Assembly: GCA_963808315.1 (NCBI GenBank)
Contig: CAWEFK010000047.1
Location: 182,444 to 246,443, forward strand
Length of the DNA: 64,000 bases
DNA from: Palsa-504 sp963808315
GTDB taxonomy: Bacteria; Actinomycetota; Actinomycetes; Streptosporangiales; Streptosporangiaceae
Direction of reading: 5' to 3'
Position numbers and translations under genes: made by a program. The notes under the pieces were generated by a model that had not been told where the DNA came from, did not search any database, and was given only the letters and a program-made list of their open reading frames with translations. The number at the start of each line of letters is the position of its first letter. Within the stretch, counting starts at the first letter, position 1. Below, one piece after another: positions 35,194-44,399 of the stretch.

Positions 35194-36615
35194 ATGACTC
35201 GACGACGAGACACCGGATCCGGCGGATCTGCCCCCCGCGCGGCCTGGGGCAAGGCCACCCCGCTCACCCGCCGAACCTTCCTGGCCGGAACGGCGGGTAC
35301 CGCCGCGCTCGCCCTGGCCGGCTGCAGTACCGGCGCGGAGCAGTTGTTCTCGGGCGGAGGTTCGGGGACGACGATCACGGTCGCGATCGTGTCCAACTCG
35401 CAGATGACGGACGCCATCTCGCTGTCTTCGGAGTTCGAGAAGGAACATCCAGGCGTCAGCCTCAACTTCGTGTCCCTGCCCGAGAACGAGGCCAGGGCCA
35501 AGATCACCGCGGACGTCTCCACTCAGGGCGGGGAATTCGACGTGGTGATGATCAGCAATTACGAGACCCCCATGTGGTCCGCCAACGGGTGGCTGGTGAA
35601 CCTGCAGCCATACATCAACGCCACGCCCGGCTACGACGCCGACGACTTCCTGTCCCAGCTCCGCAGCACGCTGTCGTACCGGGGCGACCTGTACTCGGTC
35701 CCCTTCTACGGCGAGTCCTCCTTCCTGATGTACCGCAAGGATCTGCTGAAGTCGGCGGGCATCACGATGCCCCAACGGCCCAGCTGGGATCAGGTGGAGA
35801 AGATCGCGGCCGAGATGCACGGGAAGAAGGGCATGGTCGGCATCTGCATGCGCGGTGACCCGGGCTGGGGCGAGAACCTCGCGCCGATCGACACCGTGAT
35901 CAACTCGTTCGGCGGTCGCTGGTTCGATCCCTCCTGGCAGGCCCAGCTGACCAGCCCCGAGGTGGAGCACGCGGTCTCCATGTACGTGTCCATGCTGCAG
36001 AAGTACGGCGAGCCCGGTGCTCCCGAGGCCGGGTTCTCCGAGCTCGCCACGCTGTACAGCCAGGGCGATGCCGCCATGTGGTACGACGCGACGTCGGCGG
36101 TCAGCACCATCGAGGATCCCGCCAGCAGCAAGGTGGCCGGGCGTAACGGTTACGCCTGGGCGCCTACCCAGGACGGGCGCCCGTCCGGCTGGCTTTACAC
36201 ATGGTCGCTCGCCATTCCCAAGACGTGCCCGAGTAAGCAGTCGGCCTGGGACTTCATCGCGTGGATGACCTCGAAGTCCTACATCGAGACGGTCGGCAGC
36301 AAGCTCGGCTGGTCGCACGTGCCGCCCGGCAGCAGGTACTCCAGTTACCAGCTACCGCAGTACAAGAAGCTTTCCGCCGCCTACGGCCCGCTGACCCTGG
36401 CGTCGATCACCGCGACCGACTCGGCCCGCCCGACCCGCCTGCCGGTGCCCTACACCGGCATCCAGTTTCTCGACATTCCGGAGTTCCAGGATCTCGGCAC
36501 CAACGTCAGCGAGCAGTTCAGCTCGGCCATCGCCGGCCAGCAGTCGGCGGCGGCGGCGCTGGCGCAGGCGCAGCATTACGCCCAGACCGTCGGCGACACC
36601 TACCGGAGGCCCTGA
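35194..36615 (+). CDS. ABC transporter substrate-binding lipoprotein (sugar/polyol type)
   Basis: 473 aa. The N terminus combines a twin-arginine motif (RRTFLAGT) with a lipobox (ALAGC, Cys at about 46), so it is probably a Tat-exported lipoprotein on the outer face of the membrane. The mature part is a cluster-B-type binding protein: FDVVMISNYETPMWSANGWL, YSVPFYGESSFLMYRKDLLK, GRWFDPSWQAQLTSPEVEHA, YSQGDAAMWYDATSAVSTIE. Features resemble SmoE-like sorbitol/mannitol binding proteins, but the ligand is not certain. AGGGA lies 7 nt before the ATG. First gene of a four-gene import operon. Confidence 0.9.
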   Translation: MTRRRDTGSGGSAPRAAWGKATPLTRRTFLAGTAGTAALALAGCSTGAEQLFSGGGSGTTITVAIVSNSQMTDAISLSSEFEKEHPGVSLNFVSLPENEARAKITADVSTQGGEFDVVMISNYETPMWSANGWLVNLQPYINATPGYDADDFLSQLRSTLSYRGDLYSVPFYGESSFLMYRKDLLKSAGITMPQRPSWDQVEKIAAEMHGKKGMVGICMRGDPGWGENLAPIDTVINSFGGRWFDPSWQAQLTSPEVEHAVSMYVSMLQKYGEPGAPEAGFSELATLYSQGDAAMWYDATSAVSTIEDPASSKVAGRNGYAWAPTQDGRPSGWLYTWSLAIPKTCPSKQSAWDFIAWMTSKSYIETVGSKLGWSHVPPGSRYSSYQLPQYKKLSAAYGPLTLASITATDSARPTRLPVPYTGIQFLDIPEFQDLGTNVSEQFSSAIAGQQSAAAALAQAQHYAQTVGDTYRRP

Positions 36616-37553
36616 TGACCGCGATCGCTTCGACGGCGACCGCCGCCCAGCCCGTGCGCGCGCGTCCCAAGCGGCGCGGTGACGGCTGGGCGCGACGCGC
36701 TCCGCTGCTGCCCGCGCTGGTGTTCACGATCATCGTGACCCAGCTGCCGTTCCTGGTGACGCTCTGGTACTCGCTGGAGTCGTGGAGCCTGGTCCGCCCC
36801 AACTCCCGGCATTTCGTCGGCCTGTCGAACTACGCCGACGTGTTTGAGGACAGCCAGTTCCGCACCACGGCGCTGAACACCGTGATCATGACCGCGGGCA
36901 CCGTCCTCGTCGCGATGGTTATCGGCGTCGCCCTCGCGCTGCTGCTTGACCGCAAGTTCCTCGGCCGGGGTATCGTCCGCACCCTGCTGATCACGCCGTT
37001 CCTGATCATGCCGGTGGGGGCGGCGCTGTTGTGGAAGACGACCATGTTCGATCCCACCTTCGGCTTCGTCGACTTCCTGCTCCGGCCGTTCGGGATCGGG
37101 CATTTCGACTGGGTGAGCAGCTTCCCGCTGGGCTCGGTGATGATCGAGATGATCTGGCAGTGGACGCCGTTCATGATGCTGCTCGTCCTGGCGGGCCTGC
37201 AGAGCCAGCCCAAGGACATCCTGGAGGCCGCCAGCTGCGACGGCGCCAGGCCGGTCTCCATCTTCCGTGAGCTGACGCTGCCGCACCTGCGCCGCTACAT
37301 CGAGCTCGGCATCGTGCTCGGCGCCATCTACGTGGTCAACGACTTCGATGCCGTCTACATGATGACCCAGGGCGGCCCCGGCATCTCAAGCGCTAACTTG
37401 CCCTTCTACATCTACCAGCGGGCCTTCCTCGGCTTCCAGGTCGGCCAGGCCGCCGCGATGGGCGTCGTCGTCGTCATCGCGACGATCATCGTCTCCACCT
37501 TCGCGCTCCGGCTGATCTTCACCTCGTTCTCAGGCACCGAACAGGCGGCATGA
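36615..37553 (+). CDS. ABC transporter permease (sugar/polyol, MalF type)
   Basis: 312 aa with six predicted membrane segments starting at LLPALVFTIIVTQLPFLVTL. The cytoplasmic EAA loop is LQSQPKDILEAASCDGARPV followed by SIFRELTLPHLRRY, the site for ATPase docking. Its ATG overlaps the binding-protein stop (TGATG), indicating translational coupling. The cytoplasmic N-terminal extension (about 35 aa, basic) is common in actinobacterial members. Confidence 0.92.
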   Translation: MTAIASTATAAQPVRARPKRRGDGWARRAPLLPALVFTIIVTQLPFLVTLWYSLESWSLVRPNSRHFVGLSNYADVFEDSQFRTTALNTVIMTAGTVLVAMVIGVALALLLDRKFLGRGIVRTLLITPFLIMPVGAALLWKTTMFDPTFGFVDFLLRPFGIGHFDWVSSFPLGSVMIEMIWQWTPFMMLLVLAGLQSQPKDILEAASCDGARPVSIFRELTLPHLRRYIELGIVLGAIYVVNDFDAVYMMTQGGPGISSANLPFYIYQRAFLGFQVGQAAAMGVVVVIATIIVSTFALRLIFTSFSGTEQAA

Positions 37554-38434
37554 TGGCAACCGCGCAAAGCACCACGTCAGACACCACCGCAACCGGCCCG
37601 GAGCGGCCGACCGTCCGCAGCAAGCGGCGCGAGAACAGCCTCACCTGGGGGATCGTAGGCTGGATCGTCGGGATCGTGTTCTTCTTCCCGGTCCTGTGGA
37701 TGGTTCTCACCTCTTTCAAGACCGAGGCGCAGGCGTACACCAACACGCCGCACCTGTTCTTCTCGCCCACCTTGTCGCAGTACAGGGCGGTGTTCGCCAG
37801 CGGCATCTGGCCCTACGTCGCGAACTCGGCCTTCGCCACGATCGTCTCCACCGTCCTGGTGCTGCTGCTGGCCACGCCGTGTGCGTTCGCGCTGTCGCTG
37901 CGTCCGGTGGCCAAGACGCGCGACGTGCTGTTCTTCTTCATCAGCACCAAGATGCTGCCGGTCGTGGCCGCGATCATCCCGATCTACATCGCCTCGCGTG
38001 ACCTGCACATGCTCGACAACATCTTCACGCTGGTCATTCTCTACACCGCGATGAACCTGCCGATCGCGATGTGGATGATGCGGTCCTTCTTCCTGGAGGT
38101 GCCGGGTGAATTGCTGGAGGCGGCGGAGATGGACGGGGCGCCGCTGCGCCGCACCGTGGTCGAGGTGATCTTGCCTGTGGTCGCGCCCGGGCTCGCGGCC
38201 ACCGCCCTGATCTGCTGCATCTTTTCCTGGAACGAGTTCTTCTTCGCGGTGAACCTGACCGCCACGCAGGCCGCGACCGTTCCGGTGTTTCTCGTCGGCT
38301 TCATCTCCTCCGAAGGGCTGTACTTCGCCCAGCTGGCCGCGGCCGCCACGGCGGCGACCCTGCCGGTGGTGCTGGCCGGCTGGGTGGCGCAGCGCCAGCT
38401 CGTCCGCGGCCTGTCCTTCGGAGCGATCAAATGA
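37550..38434 (+). CDS. ABC transporter permease (sugar/polyol, MalG type)
   Basis: 294 aa with six membrane segments. The EAA loop is EVPGELLEAAEMDGAPLRRT followed by VVEVILPVVAPGLAA. The start overlaps the stop of the upstream permease by 4 bp. It ends 30 bp before the ATPase gene. The C terminus WVAQRQLVRGLSFGAIK is the usual MalG-like ending. Confidence 0.92.
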   Translation: MMATAQSTTSDTTATGPERPTVRSKRRENSLTWGIVGWIVGIVFFFPVLWMVLTSFKTEAQAYTNTPHLFFSPTLSQYRAVFASGIWPYVANSAFATIVSTVLVLLLATPCAFALSLRPVAKTRDVLFFFISTKMLPVVAAIIPIYIASRDLHMLDNIFTLVILYTAMNLPIAMWMMRSFFLEVPGELLEAAEMDGAPLRRTVVEVILPVVAPGLAATALICCIFSWNEFFFAVNLTATQAATVPVFLVGFISSEGLYFAQLAAAATAATLPVVLAGWVAQRQLVRGLSFGAIK

Positions 38435-38464
38435 GCAAGCCCACCCCCCATTCAGGAGGCGAAC

Positions 38465-39529
38465 ATGGCTGAGGTCACCTACGATCACGCGACGTGCATC
38501 TATCCAGGTGCCGAACGGCCCGCCGTGGACGCACTCAACCTGGCCATTTCCGACGGCGAGTTCGTCGTCATGGTGGGTCCCTCGGGCTGCGGGAAAACTA
38601 CCGCGCTGCGGATGCTGGCCGGCCTGGAACAGGTGGACGACGGATCGGTTCTCATCGACGGCCAGGACATGAGCGCGGTGCCGTCCCGCGACCGTGACAT
38701 CGCGATGGTGTTCCAGAACTATGCCCTCTACCCCAACAAGACCGTCGGCGAGAACATGGGTTTCGCGCTCAAGATGCACGGCATCGGCAAGGATGAGCGC
38801 GCCCGGCGCGTCCGGGAAGCGGCCAAGCTGCTTGACCTCGAGCCGCTGCTTGACCGCAAGCCGCGAAACCTGTCCGGCGGTCAGCGCCAGCGGGTCGCGA
38901 TGGGCCGCGCCATCGTCCGCGAGCCGAAGGTCTTCTGCATGGACGAGCCGCTGTCCAACCTCGATGCCCAGCTGCGCGTGCAGACCCGCACCCAGATTGC
39001 GGACCTCCAGCGCAGGCTGGGCGTCACCACCGTCTACGTGACCCATGACCAGGTAGAAGCCATGACGATGGGTGCGCGGGTGGCCGTGATGAAGACCGGG
39101 CAGCTGCAGCAGTTCGACTCGCCCACCGAGCTGTACGACCGGCCCGCGAACCTCTTCGTCGCCTCCTTCATCGGCTCGCCGGCGATGAATCGTTTCGAGG
39201 GCAAGCTGGAGCAAGACGGCATTCGGGCCGGCGACGTCCTGCTGTAGCTGTCCGCCGCTCAGCTGCACGAGGCCAGGGGGCACGACCGGCTCGTCATCGG
39301 GGTCAGGCCCGAGCACCTGTCGATCGGCGAGGGCGACCTCACCCTGAAGGTCATGCTGGTCGAGGACCTGGGCAGCGACTCCTACATTTACGGCCACCTT
39401 GCCGACGACCCCGACACCAACCTCATCGTCCGGTCCGGCCGCGACCATCCCCGTCCCGGTGAAATGGTCAAGGTCAGCGTGGACACCACCTACCTGCACC
39501 TATTCGACGCGAAAGCGGCCTGCGCCTAG
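38465..39529 (+). pseudogene. ABC transporter ATPase (MalK/UgpC type) with an in-frame TAG
   Basis: The ATPase domain is complete: Walker A GPSGCGKTT, Q-loop VFQNYALYPNKT, signature LSGGQRQR, Walker B VFCMDEPLSNLD, and H-loop THDQ. A TAG at 39245-39247 ends the frame after 260 aa (IRAGDVLL). The same frame continues without shift as LSAAQLHEARGHDRLVIGVR then PEHLSIGEGDLTLKVMLVED to a natural stop at 39529. This restores the regulatory TOBE-like domain and a normal 354-codon gene. GGAGG precedes the ATG. It is either a nonsense mutation, a base-call error or a shortened but active ATPase. Confidence 0.85.
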
Positions 39530-39681
39530 GCGATTAGCCAAGGAACGACCAAACGCGGCGTGTCATTCCGCAAAATGTCGGCATCAGGCTTATCATAGAA
39601 CAAGTAATCAAATTTGATCTTTGAGCCAGTGAAAGAGGGTGAATTCGCCGAGCCGTCACATGCCCGAGGAGGTGAGAGGAG

Positions 39682-41280
39682 GTGAGTGCCGTTCCGTCCC
39701 CCGTCACTACGGCCGAGGCGCTGGCGATGCTGACCTCCGCGATGCGCTACCTGGCTGACGCCGATCCGACCCAGATGCCCGCGAGTGAGCAGGCCGAGTG
39801 CCTGCAGGCGCTGGAACGGTCCGACGCGGTGGAGACCGCCGCGCGGGCCCGGGTGCTGGGCGCGTTCACCGCCGGGAAGGGCTACGCCGAGGACGCGGAC
39901 TACAGCCCGAGGTCCTGGCTGATCCATAAGACCCGGATCACCCGCGGTGCCGCCGCCGGGCACACCGCCTGGGCCGCCCGGGCCCGGCTCCACCCCCGCA
40001 TCCTGGCCGTGATGGCTACCGGGGATGTCACCGAGCCCTACGCCCGGACCCTGTGCCAGTGGACGGATAAGCTTCCGGAGGACTGCCGGGATGCCGCCGA
40101 TGCGATTCTGGCTGCGGCGGCCCTCAAGGGCATGGACTTGCGGGACCTGGCGGCGCTGGCCGCGGAGATCCAGTCCCGCGCCTGTCCGGCTCCCGACCCC
40201 GACCCGGGGAGGTCGTTCGAGGACCGGGCGGTCCGGCTGGAGACGACGTTCGGCGGTGCCGGGGTGCTGTCCGGTGACCTCACCGGGGAATGCACCGCGC
40301 TGGTGAACACGGTCCTGGACGCGCTGTCCGCTCCTCGCGGCGCGGAGGACACCCGCAGTCACTCCCAGCGGTATCACGACGCGCTCCACGAGGCGATGCA
40401 CCGCCTGGTCGCGGCCGGGCTGCTCCCGGACCGGGCCGGGCAGCCGGCGAAGGCGCTGGCGCATATTTCGCTGGCGGACCTGATGGTCCTGGATGGCGAT
40501 TCGGCGTTGCAGGAGCGGTGGATCGAACGGGTCCGGGCCGAGTGGGCCGGGCACCGCGCCGCGGCGTCGGTGGGTGGTAGTGACGGTGCCGCGTGGCTGG
40601 AGGGGGAGGAGGCCGAGGGGTTCGCGTGCGACGCGTCGATTACTCCGGTGGTGTTCGGTGAGGTGAACCCGGCGGTCCTGGATGACCTGGTCCGGTTCTG
40701 CGTCCAGCTCGCCGCCTACCACCACGGCCGCCCCGCCCCCTGCGCCCCCTGTGCCCCCTGTGCCCCATGTTCCCCCGCCGACCCGGTCCCGCCGTCCGCC
40801 GTGAGTCCAGAGACCCCCGAGGTCCCGCCAGGCCTGCTCAGCCGCGAGGCGCTGGAGAGGGCGATCATCGGCAAGGCCGTCGCCCTGGTCTCGGGACCCG
40901 GCGGCCTGGCGAGCTTCCTGCGCCGGGAGCAGCTCGGGGCCCGGCTCGCCGGGCCGAGCCTGCCCCTGGACGTCGGGTACAGCGATGACGTCCCGGCGTC
41001 GATCCGGAACGCGGTCAAGGCGCGGGATCAGTTCTGCCAGTGGGCCGGCGGCTGTCATCAGCCGGCGTCGGCGTGTGAAGTGCATCATCTCAAGCACAAG
41101 GGCCGCGGCGGCGAGACAAGTCTTGAAAATTGTATTCTAATTTGCTGGTTTCACCATCATGTGATGATCCACCGGATGGGCTGGACCCTGGTCCGTTATC
41201 CGGACGGTACCACGATGGCATGGAACCGGGACAAGTCCAAGGTGCTGCGCAGCCACAGCCCGCCCGCCCGCGCGGGGTGA
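39682..41280 (+). CDS. DUF222 domain / HNH endonuclease protein
   Basis: 532 aa. The N-terminal two thirds is a DUF222 (13E12-type) domain (ERSDAVETAARARVLGAFTA, YSPRSWLIHKTRITRGAAAG). The C terminus is an HNH nuclease: RNAVKARDQFCQWAGGCHQP, CEVHHLKHKGRGGETSLENC and ICWFHHHVMIH. These are often found in many copies in actinobacteria, next to mobile DNA, and their role is unclear. A linker has the tandem CAPCAPCAPC (about residues 353-362). GTG start preceded by GAGAGGAG. It stands alone downstream of the ABC operon. Confidence 0.88.
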   Translation: MSAVPSPVTTAEALAMLTSAMRYLADADPTQMPASEQAECLQALERSDAVETAARARVLGAFTAGKGYAEDADYSPRSWLIHKTRITRGAAAGHTAWAARARLHPRILAVMATGDVTEPYARTLCQWTDKLPEDCRDAADAILAAAALKGMDLRDLAALAAEIQSRACPAPDPDPGRSFEDRAVRLETTFGGAGVLSGDLTGECTALVNTVLDALSAPRGAEDTRSHSQRYHDALHEAMHRLVAAGLLPDRAGQPAKALAHISLADLMVLDGDSALQERWIERVRAEWAGHRAAASVGGSDGAAWLEGEEAEGFACDASITPVVFGEVNPAVLDDLVRFCVQLAAYHHGRPAPCAPCAPCAPCSPADPVPPSAVSPETPEVPPGLLSREALERAIIGKAVALVSGPGGLASFLRREQLGARLAGPSLPLDVGYSDDVPASIRNAVKARDQFCQWAGGCHQPASACEVHHLKHKGRGGETSLENCILICWFHHHVMIHRMGWTLVRYPDGTTMAWNRDKSKVLRSHSPPARAG

Positions 41281-41350
41281 CGGCCCCGCGCCGAAGTTCC
41301 GCCTGAACCGTCGCCGGCCACCCTTCCGTGGCCCGGGTACGGTGGTCCTC

Positions 41351-41959
41351 GTGCCGCGCGTGTCGTGGTGGGGCGTGATGTCGTCGGCCGGGTCGCCTGC
41401 TCTGCTCGTGACCGGGTCGACGGTCGCGGCCGGGCTGCAGCCACGCCCCTTCGATCCGGTGGCCGATACCATCAGCTCCTCGCGGCGGTGGGCGCCGCGG
41501 ACCGGTGGGTGATGACCGGGGCGCGGTCGGGGTGGGTGTGGGTTACTTCGTCACCGGGCTGGCGCTCAAGCCGGCGGCTCTGGCCGGGCGCTTGATCCTG
41601 ATGGCGGTCGGGGTGGCCACGGTACTGGTCGCGCTGAACCCGAGCGGGCCGGGCACGGAGGCACCTGGCCGCATACATTCTGGGCCGCGACCGGCTTCAT
41701 CATCATGGCCGCCTGGCCGGTCGCGGGCCGCATCCGCGGGTCCGAGGTGCCATACGGGCTGCGGCCTGCGGTGGCGGTCAGCGCCACCGCGGTGATGCTC
41801 GGCCTGCTCGCGTGGTTCGGCGTGGAACTGATCTCGGCGGGTCACCAGGTTGGCCTGGCCGAGCGGGCGTTGGCCGGCACCCAGGCCTTGTGGCCCCTAG
41901 CTGTGGTCCTGACGGCGAGACGGGGGACCGGTTACCATCGCCTTCTGTGGAACCCCTGA
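41351..41959 (+). pseudogene. DUF998-like membrane protein with several frameshifts
   Basis: Fragments in three frames join in order: VPRVSWWGVMSSAGSPALLV and GLQPRPFDPVADTIS from the GTG at 41351; GAADRWVMTG; GVGYFVTGLALKPAALAGRL and ILMAVGVATVLVALNP; then FIIMAAWPVAGRIRGSEVPY, AVSATAVMLGLLAWFGVELI and LWPLAVVLTARR ending at 41959. The composite matches a six-segment DUF998 membrane protein. At least three shifts are needed, so this is either a pseudogene or a badly sequenced stretch. Confidence 0.7.
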
Positions 41960-42501
41960 CGCCTTCGCTCGCCGTGCTCCTGGACAGCTACCAACCCGAG
42001 AACGACGATGAGGCCGCGGATCTAACCCGTCTGCGTGCGCTGGTGGCGACCACGGGTGACCCGTGGCGACGCGATCTGCCTCTACACGTGACCGCGTCCG
42101 CCCTGATCGCGCACCCGCCTACGTCCCGGGTCCTGCTGCGCTGGCATCAGCGCCAGCAGGGTTGGCTCCAGGTCGGCGGTCATGGTGACCCGGGGGAGAG
42201 CGACCTGCTCGCCATCACCCGGCGCGAAGCGCAGGAAGAAACCGGCCTGCCGGACCTGGAGCCGTGGCCGGACGCCGGGATCCGGCAGATAGCCATCGTC
42301 AGCGTCCCGGCCGGCAAGGGAGAGCCCGCCCACGAGCACGCCGACATCAGGCTCTTCATGGCCACCAGCTTCCCGGAAGCGGCCCGCCCCGAGAACCCGG
42401 ATGCCCCCCTGCGCTGGCTCTCCCTGCCCGACGCCCGCGAAGCCGCCTCCGAGCCAAGCGTCCGGGAGACCCTGACCCGGATGGAGCGACTACTGGCCTA
42501 A
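41947..42501 (+). CDS. NUDIX hydrolase
   Basis: 184 aa from the GTG at 41947. The Nudix box is GGHGDPGESDLLAITRREAQEETGL, shown here as GGHGDPGES and REAQEETG, which keeps all catalytic Glu residues and the Arg. The flanking RVLLRWHQRQQGWLQ and HEHADIRLFMATSFPE are usual for MutT-like members that hydrolyse nucleoside diphosphate derivatives. It overlaps the end of the DUF998-like gene by 13 bp. The substrate is unknown. Confidence 0.88.
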   Translation: MEPLTPSLAVLLDSYQPENDDEAADLTRLRALVATTGDPWRRDLPLHVTASALIAHPPTSRVLLRWHQRQQGWLQVGGHGDPGESDLLAITRREAQEETGLPDLEPWPDAGIRQIAIVSVPAGKGEPAHEHADIRLFMATSFPEAARPENPDAPLRWLSLPDAREAASEPSVRETLTRMERLLA

Positions 42502-42541
42502 GTCAGCCCGCACGCGCAGCCGGCCCCAGGATGCGCAGGGC

Positions 42542-42742
42542 TCAGACCGGCTCGTCCTCGCCCTCGTCCATCGCCAGGAACTCTTCCATCGCGGCGCCCA
42601 TCGACAGGTCACCGGGCTGGAGGCCGTCGCCACCCAATCCTGGCGGGCTGTCCGGGTTGATCTTGACGAAGGGCGGCAGCTGCGGCTCAGACCACACGAC
42701 GGCCTTGCGCTTGCCCGTGACCCAGCGCTTAATCCTGACCAT
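42542..42742 (-). CDS. Small hypothetical protein
   Basis: 66 aa, basic at the start (MVRIKRWVTGKRKAVVW) and acidic at the end (MEEFLAMDEGEDEPV). GAGGAG lies just before the ATG at 42742. It is in the same direction as, and just downstream of, the membrane protein gene at 42768. The family is not recognised. Confidence 0.5.
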   Translation of the reverse strand: MVRIKRWVTGKRKAVVWSEPQLPPFVKINPDSPPGLGGDGLQPGDLSMGAAMEEFLAMDEGEDEPV

Positions 42743-42767
42743 GCTCCTCTACTTACCCATTACGCCA

Positions 42768-43628
42768 TTAATAACCGCTGCGAGGCCCGCTCCCTGGAGC
42801 CATTTCCTGATCGATGTGCGGACTGGCCGCGTCGGGTTGCGGCGCCTGGATGTCGTGACGGGTGACGGCGAGATAACCCACCAGCGCGGCGACCAGGATC
42901 GCCGCGACCACGGCCGTCCGGCCGTCACCGAAGTTGGCGCCGCTGACCGAGTGCGGCTTGCCGAAGTAATCGGCGAACGACGCGCCGAGAGGCCTGGTCA
43001 CCACGTACGCGAACCAGAAGGCGGCGATCGAGCCGAGGCCGAAGCGCGACCAGGCGACAGCGGGAATCAAGATGATAATGCCGAACATGATTCCTGACGC
43101 CAGGTAACCCAGCCCTAGAGCGGTGGCGGTGAAGTCGCCCAGGGCGGTGCCGAGCGCGAAGGTGACGAACACCGTGACCCAGTAATAGCATTCCCGCCGC
43201 CGCGTGGTGATGCTGTGAATCGACAACGTGCCCTCGCTGCGCTGCCACCGCCAGAAGACCAGGGCCAGCACCACGGCCCAGAAGGCCGTGGTGCCCGCGT
43301 AGGGGATGCCGACGGCCAGGTGCATGGTGTCAGACACGCCCGTGCCAAAGGTCGCGATGGCGTAGGCCAGGAACCAGTAGGCCGCTGCGACGTAACGGCG
43401 GGTCCGGAACTGCCATATCAGGGCCACGACCAGGAAGAGGGTCTCGATCGCGGCGCCGGTCACCTTGCTGCCCAGGGCCAGGTAGTCCGACGCCGCTTCG
43501 CCCCCGGCGGTCGTCAGGATCTTGACCACCCAGAACAAGAACGTGATCTCGGGCACCTTGGCCGCCAGCGGCTCGGCGAAGAAGGAGCCGCCGATCCCGC
43601 GGCCCTGGCGGTCGGTCTCGAGCCTCAT
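42768..43628 (-). CDS. COG4705-type multi-pass membrane protein
   Basis: 286 aa with about seven membrane helices. The two diagnostic repeats of this family are present: VPEITFLFWVVKILTTAGGE followed by AASD in the first half, and CYYWVTVFVTFALGTALGDF in the second. The conserved acidic residues in membrane segments suggest transport, but the family has no agreed function. Its ATG lies inside the upstream membrane gene, whose frame overruns it. Confidence 0.85.
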   Translation of the reverse strand: MRLETDRQGRGIGGSFFAEPLAAKVPEITFLFWVVKILTTAGGEAASDYLALGSKVTGAAIETLFLVVALIWQFRTRRYVAAAYWFLAYAIATFGTGVSDTMHLAVGIPYAGTTAFWAVVLALVFWRWQRSEGTLSIHSITTRRRECYYWVTVFVTFALGTALGDFTATALGLGYLASGIMFGIIILIPAVAWSRFGLGSIAAFWFAYVVTRPLGASFADYFGKPHSVSGANFGDGRTAVVAAILVAALVGYLAVTRHDIQAPQPDAASPHIDQEMAPGSGPRSGY

Positions 43629-44076
43629 AGTCTGCGTTCGGCGTAACGGTCAGGGCCCAGGCCGGGTCAGCGGGCCGCCCCGCACGATGGTGCGGGCGCA
43701 CGGCCGCCTTAGCCGGGGCGATGTGCACGAGGCAATTGTAGGTAACCACGGCAATGGCGAGATGCATGAGCATGAGCACCGCGACCGCGCGGCCCGGCTG
43801 GCCCAGGTCCAGGATGTACAGGTCCGGGAGCCAAAGCACCAGCGTGACCAGTACCGCCAGCCGGAAGAACAACCAGCGCGGCGCGGAGCTCATGCGGGTT
43901 ACGACCGGCCACGCCACGCAGGCGATCACCACGCCGATGATCGTGAGCTTGGCGTAGTCGGAAAACCGGAAGTGGACGTAACCCTTGGTTGACGGGAAGA
44001 CCGCCTCGCCCGCCAGGACCAATATCGCATCGGCCGCCAGCGACCCCGCTACCGCGACGATGAGCGCCGCCAGCAC
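43330..44076 (-). CDS. Four-helix membrane protein (DUF6069-like), 3' end probably frameshifted
   Basis: From the GTG at 44076 the first ~130 residues form four membrane helices (VLAALIVAVAGSLAADAILV, LTIIGVVIACVAWPVV, LVTLVLWLPDLYILDL, AVAVLMLMHLAIAVVTYN) and resemble the small DUF6069 family from memory. Beyond VHIAPAK the frame becomes Arg/Pro-rich and overlaps the COG4705 gene by almost 300 bp, which is not credible. A frameshift near 43690 probably hides a natural stop, so the real gene is likely about 43690-44076. Confidence 0.55.
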   Translation of the reverse strand: MLAALIVAVAGSLAADAILVLAGEAVFPSTKGYVHFRFSDYAKLTIIGVVIACVAWPVVTRMSSAPRWLFFRLAVLVTLVLWLPDLYILDLGQPGRAVAVLMLMHLAIAVVTYNCLVHIAPAKAAVRPHHRAGRPADPAWALTVTPNADYEARDRPPGPRDRRLLLRRAAGGQGARDHVLVLGGQDPDDRRGRSGVGLPGPGQQGDRRRDRDPLPGRGPDMAVPDPPLRRSGLLVPGLRHRDLWHGRV

Positions 44077-44399
44077 GCGCAGCGACGGATGGCTGCTGGT
44101 GAGCCGAAGGGTCGAAATCGACCCGGACCAGCTTGAGTATGCGATTCAGCCACGGCGGCAGGCCAGCAGGCAAGTCCCCTCCATCGTCAGGCGGCGCTAG
44201 CTAAGGTATGCCGCGACCGGCCCGCGAGCGGGATAGCCGAGGGGACGAAATCTGCCCGTCCCTTCTCATCCTCAGGTCGGACGTGGTCCGCTGAGCTGAG
44301 CTCCCACCTGCGGCGATGGCCAGGCCAGGGGCCGTGGTGAAAGGACGGGAAGCGGTACGCTGCCGGTAAGTCACCCGCGAAGGACGCACATTGGGCACC

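Noticed and set aside
37577..39499. 640-codon open frame on the minus strand
   Set aside because: It lies antisense to the ABC permease and ATPase genes, which have complete family motifs. The antisense translation is low-complexity His/Gly/Arg-rich text produced by GC codon bias.
40735..40770. Tandem repeat as a possible CRISPR or satellite
   Set aside because: It is a short in-frame Cys-Pro codon repeat inside a coding gene; there are no spacers and no Cas genes.
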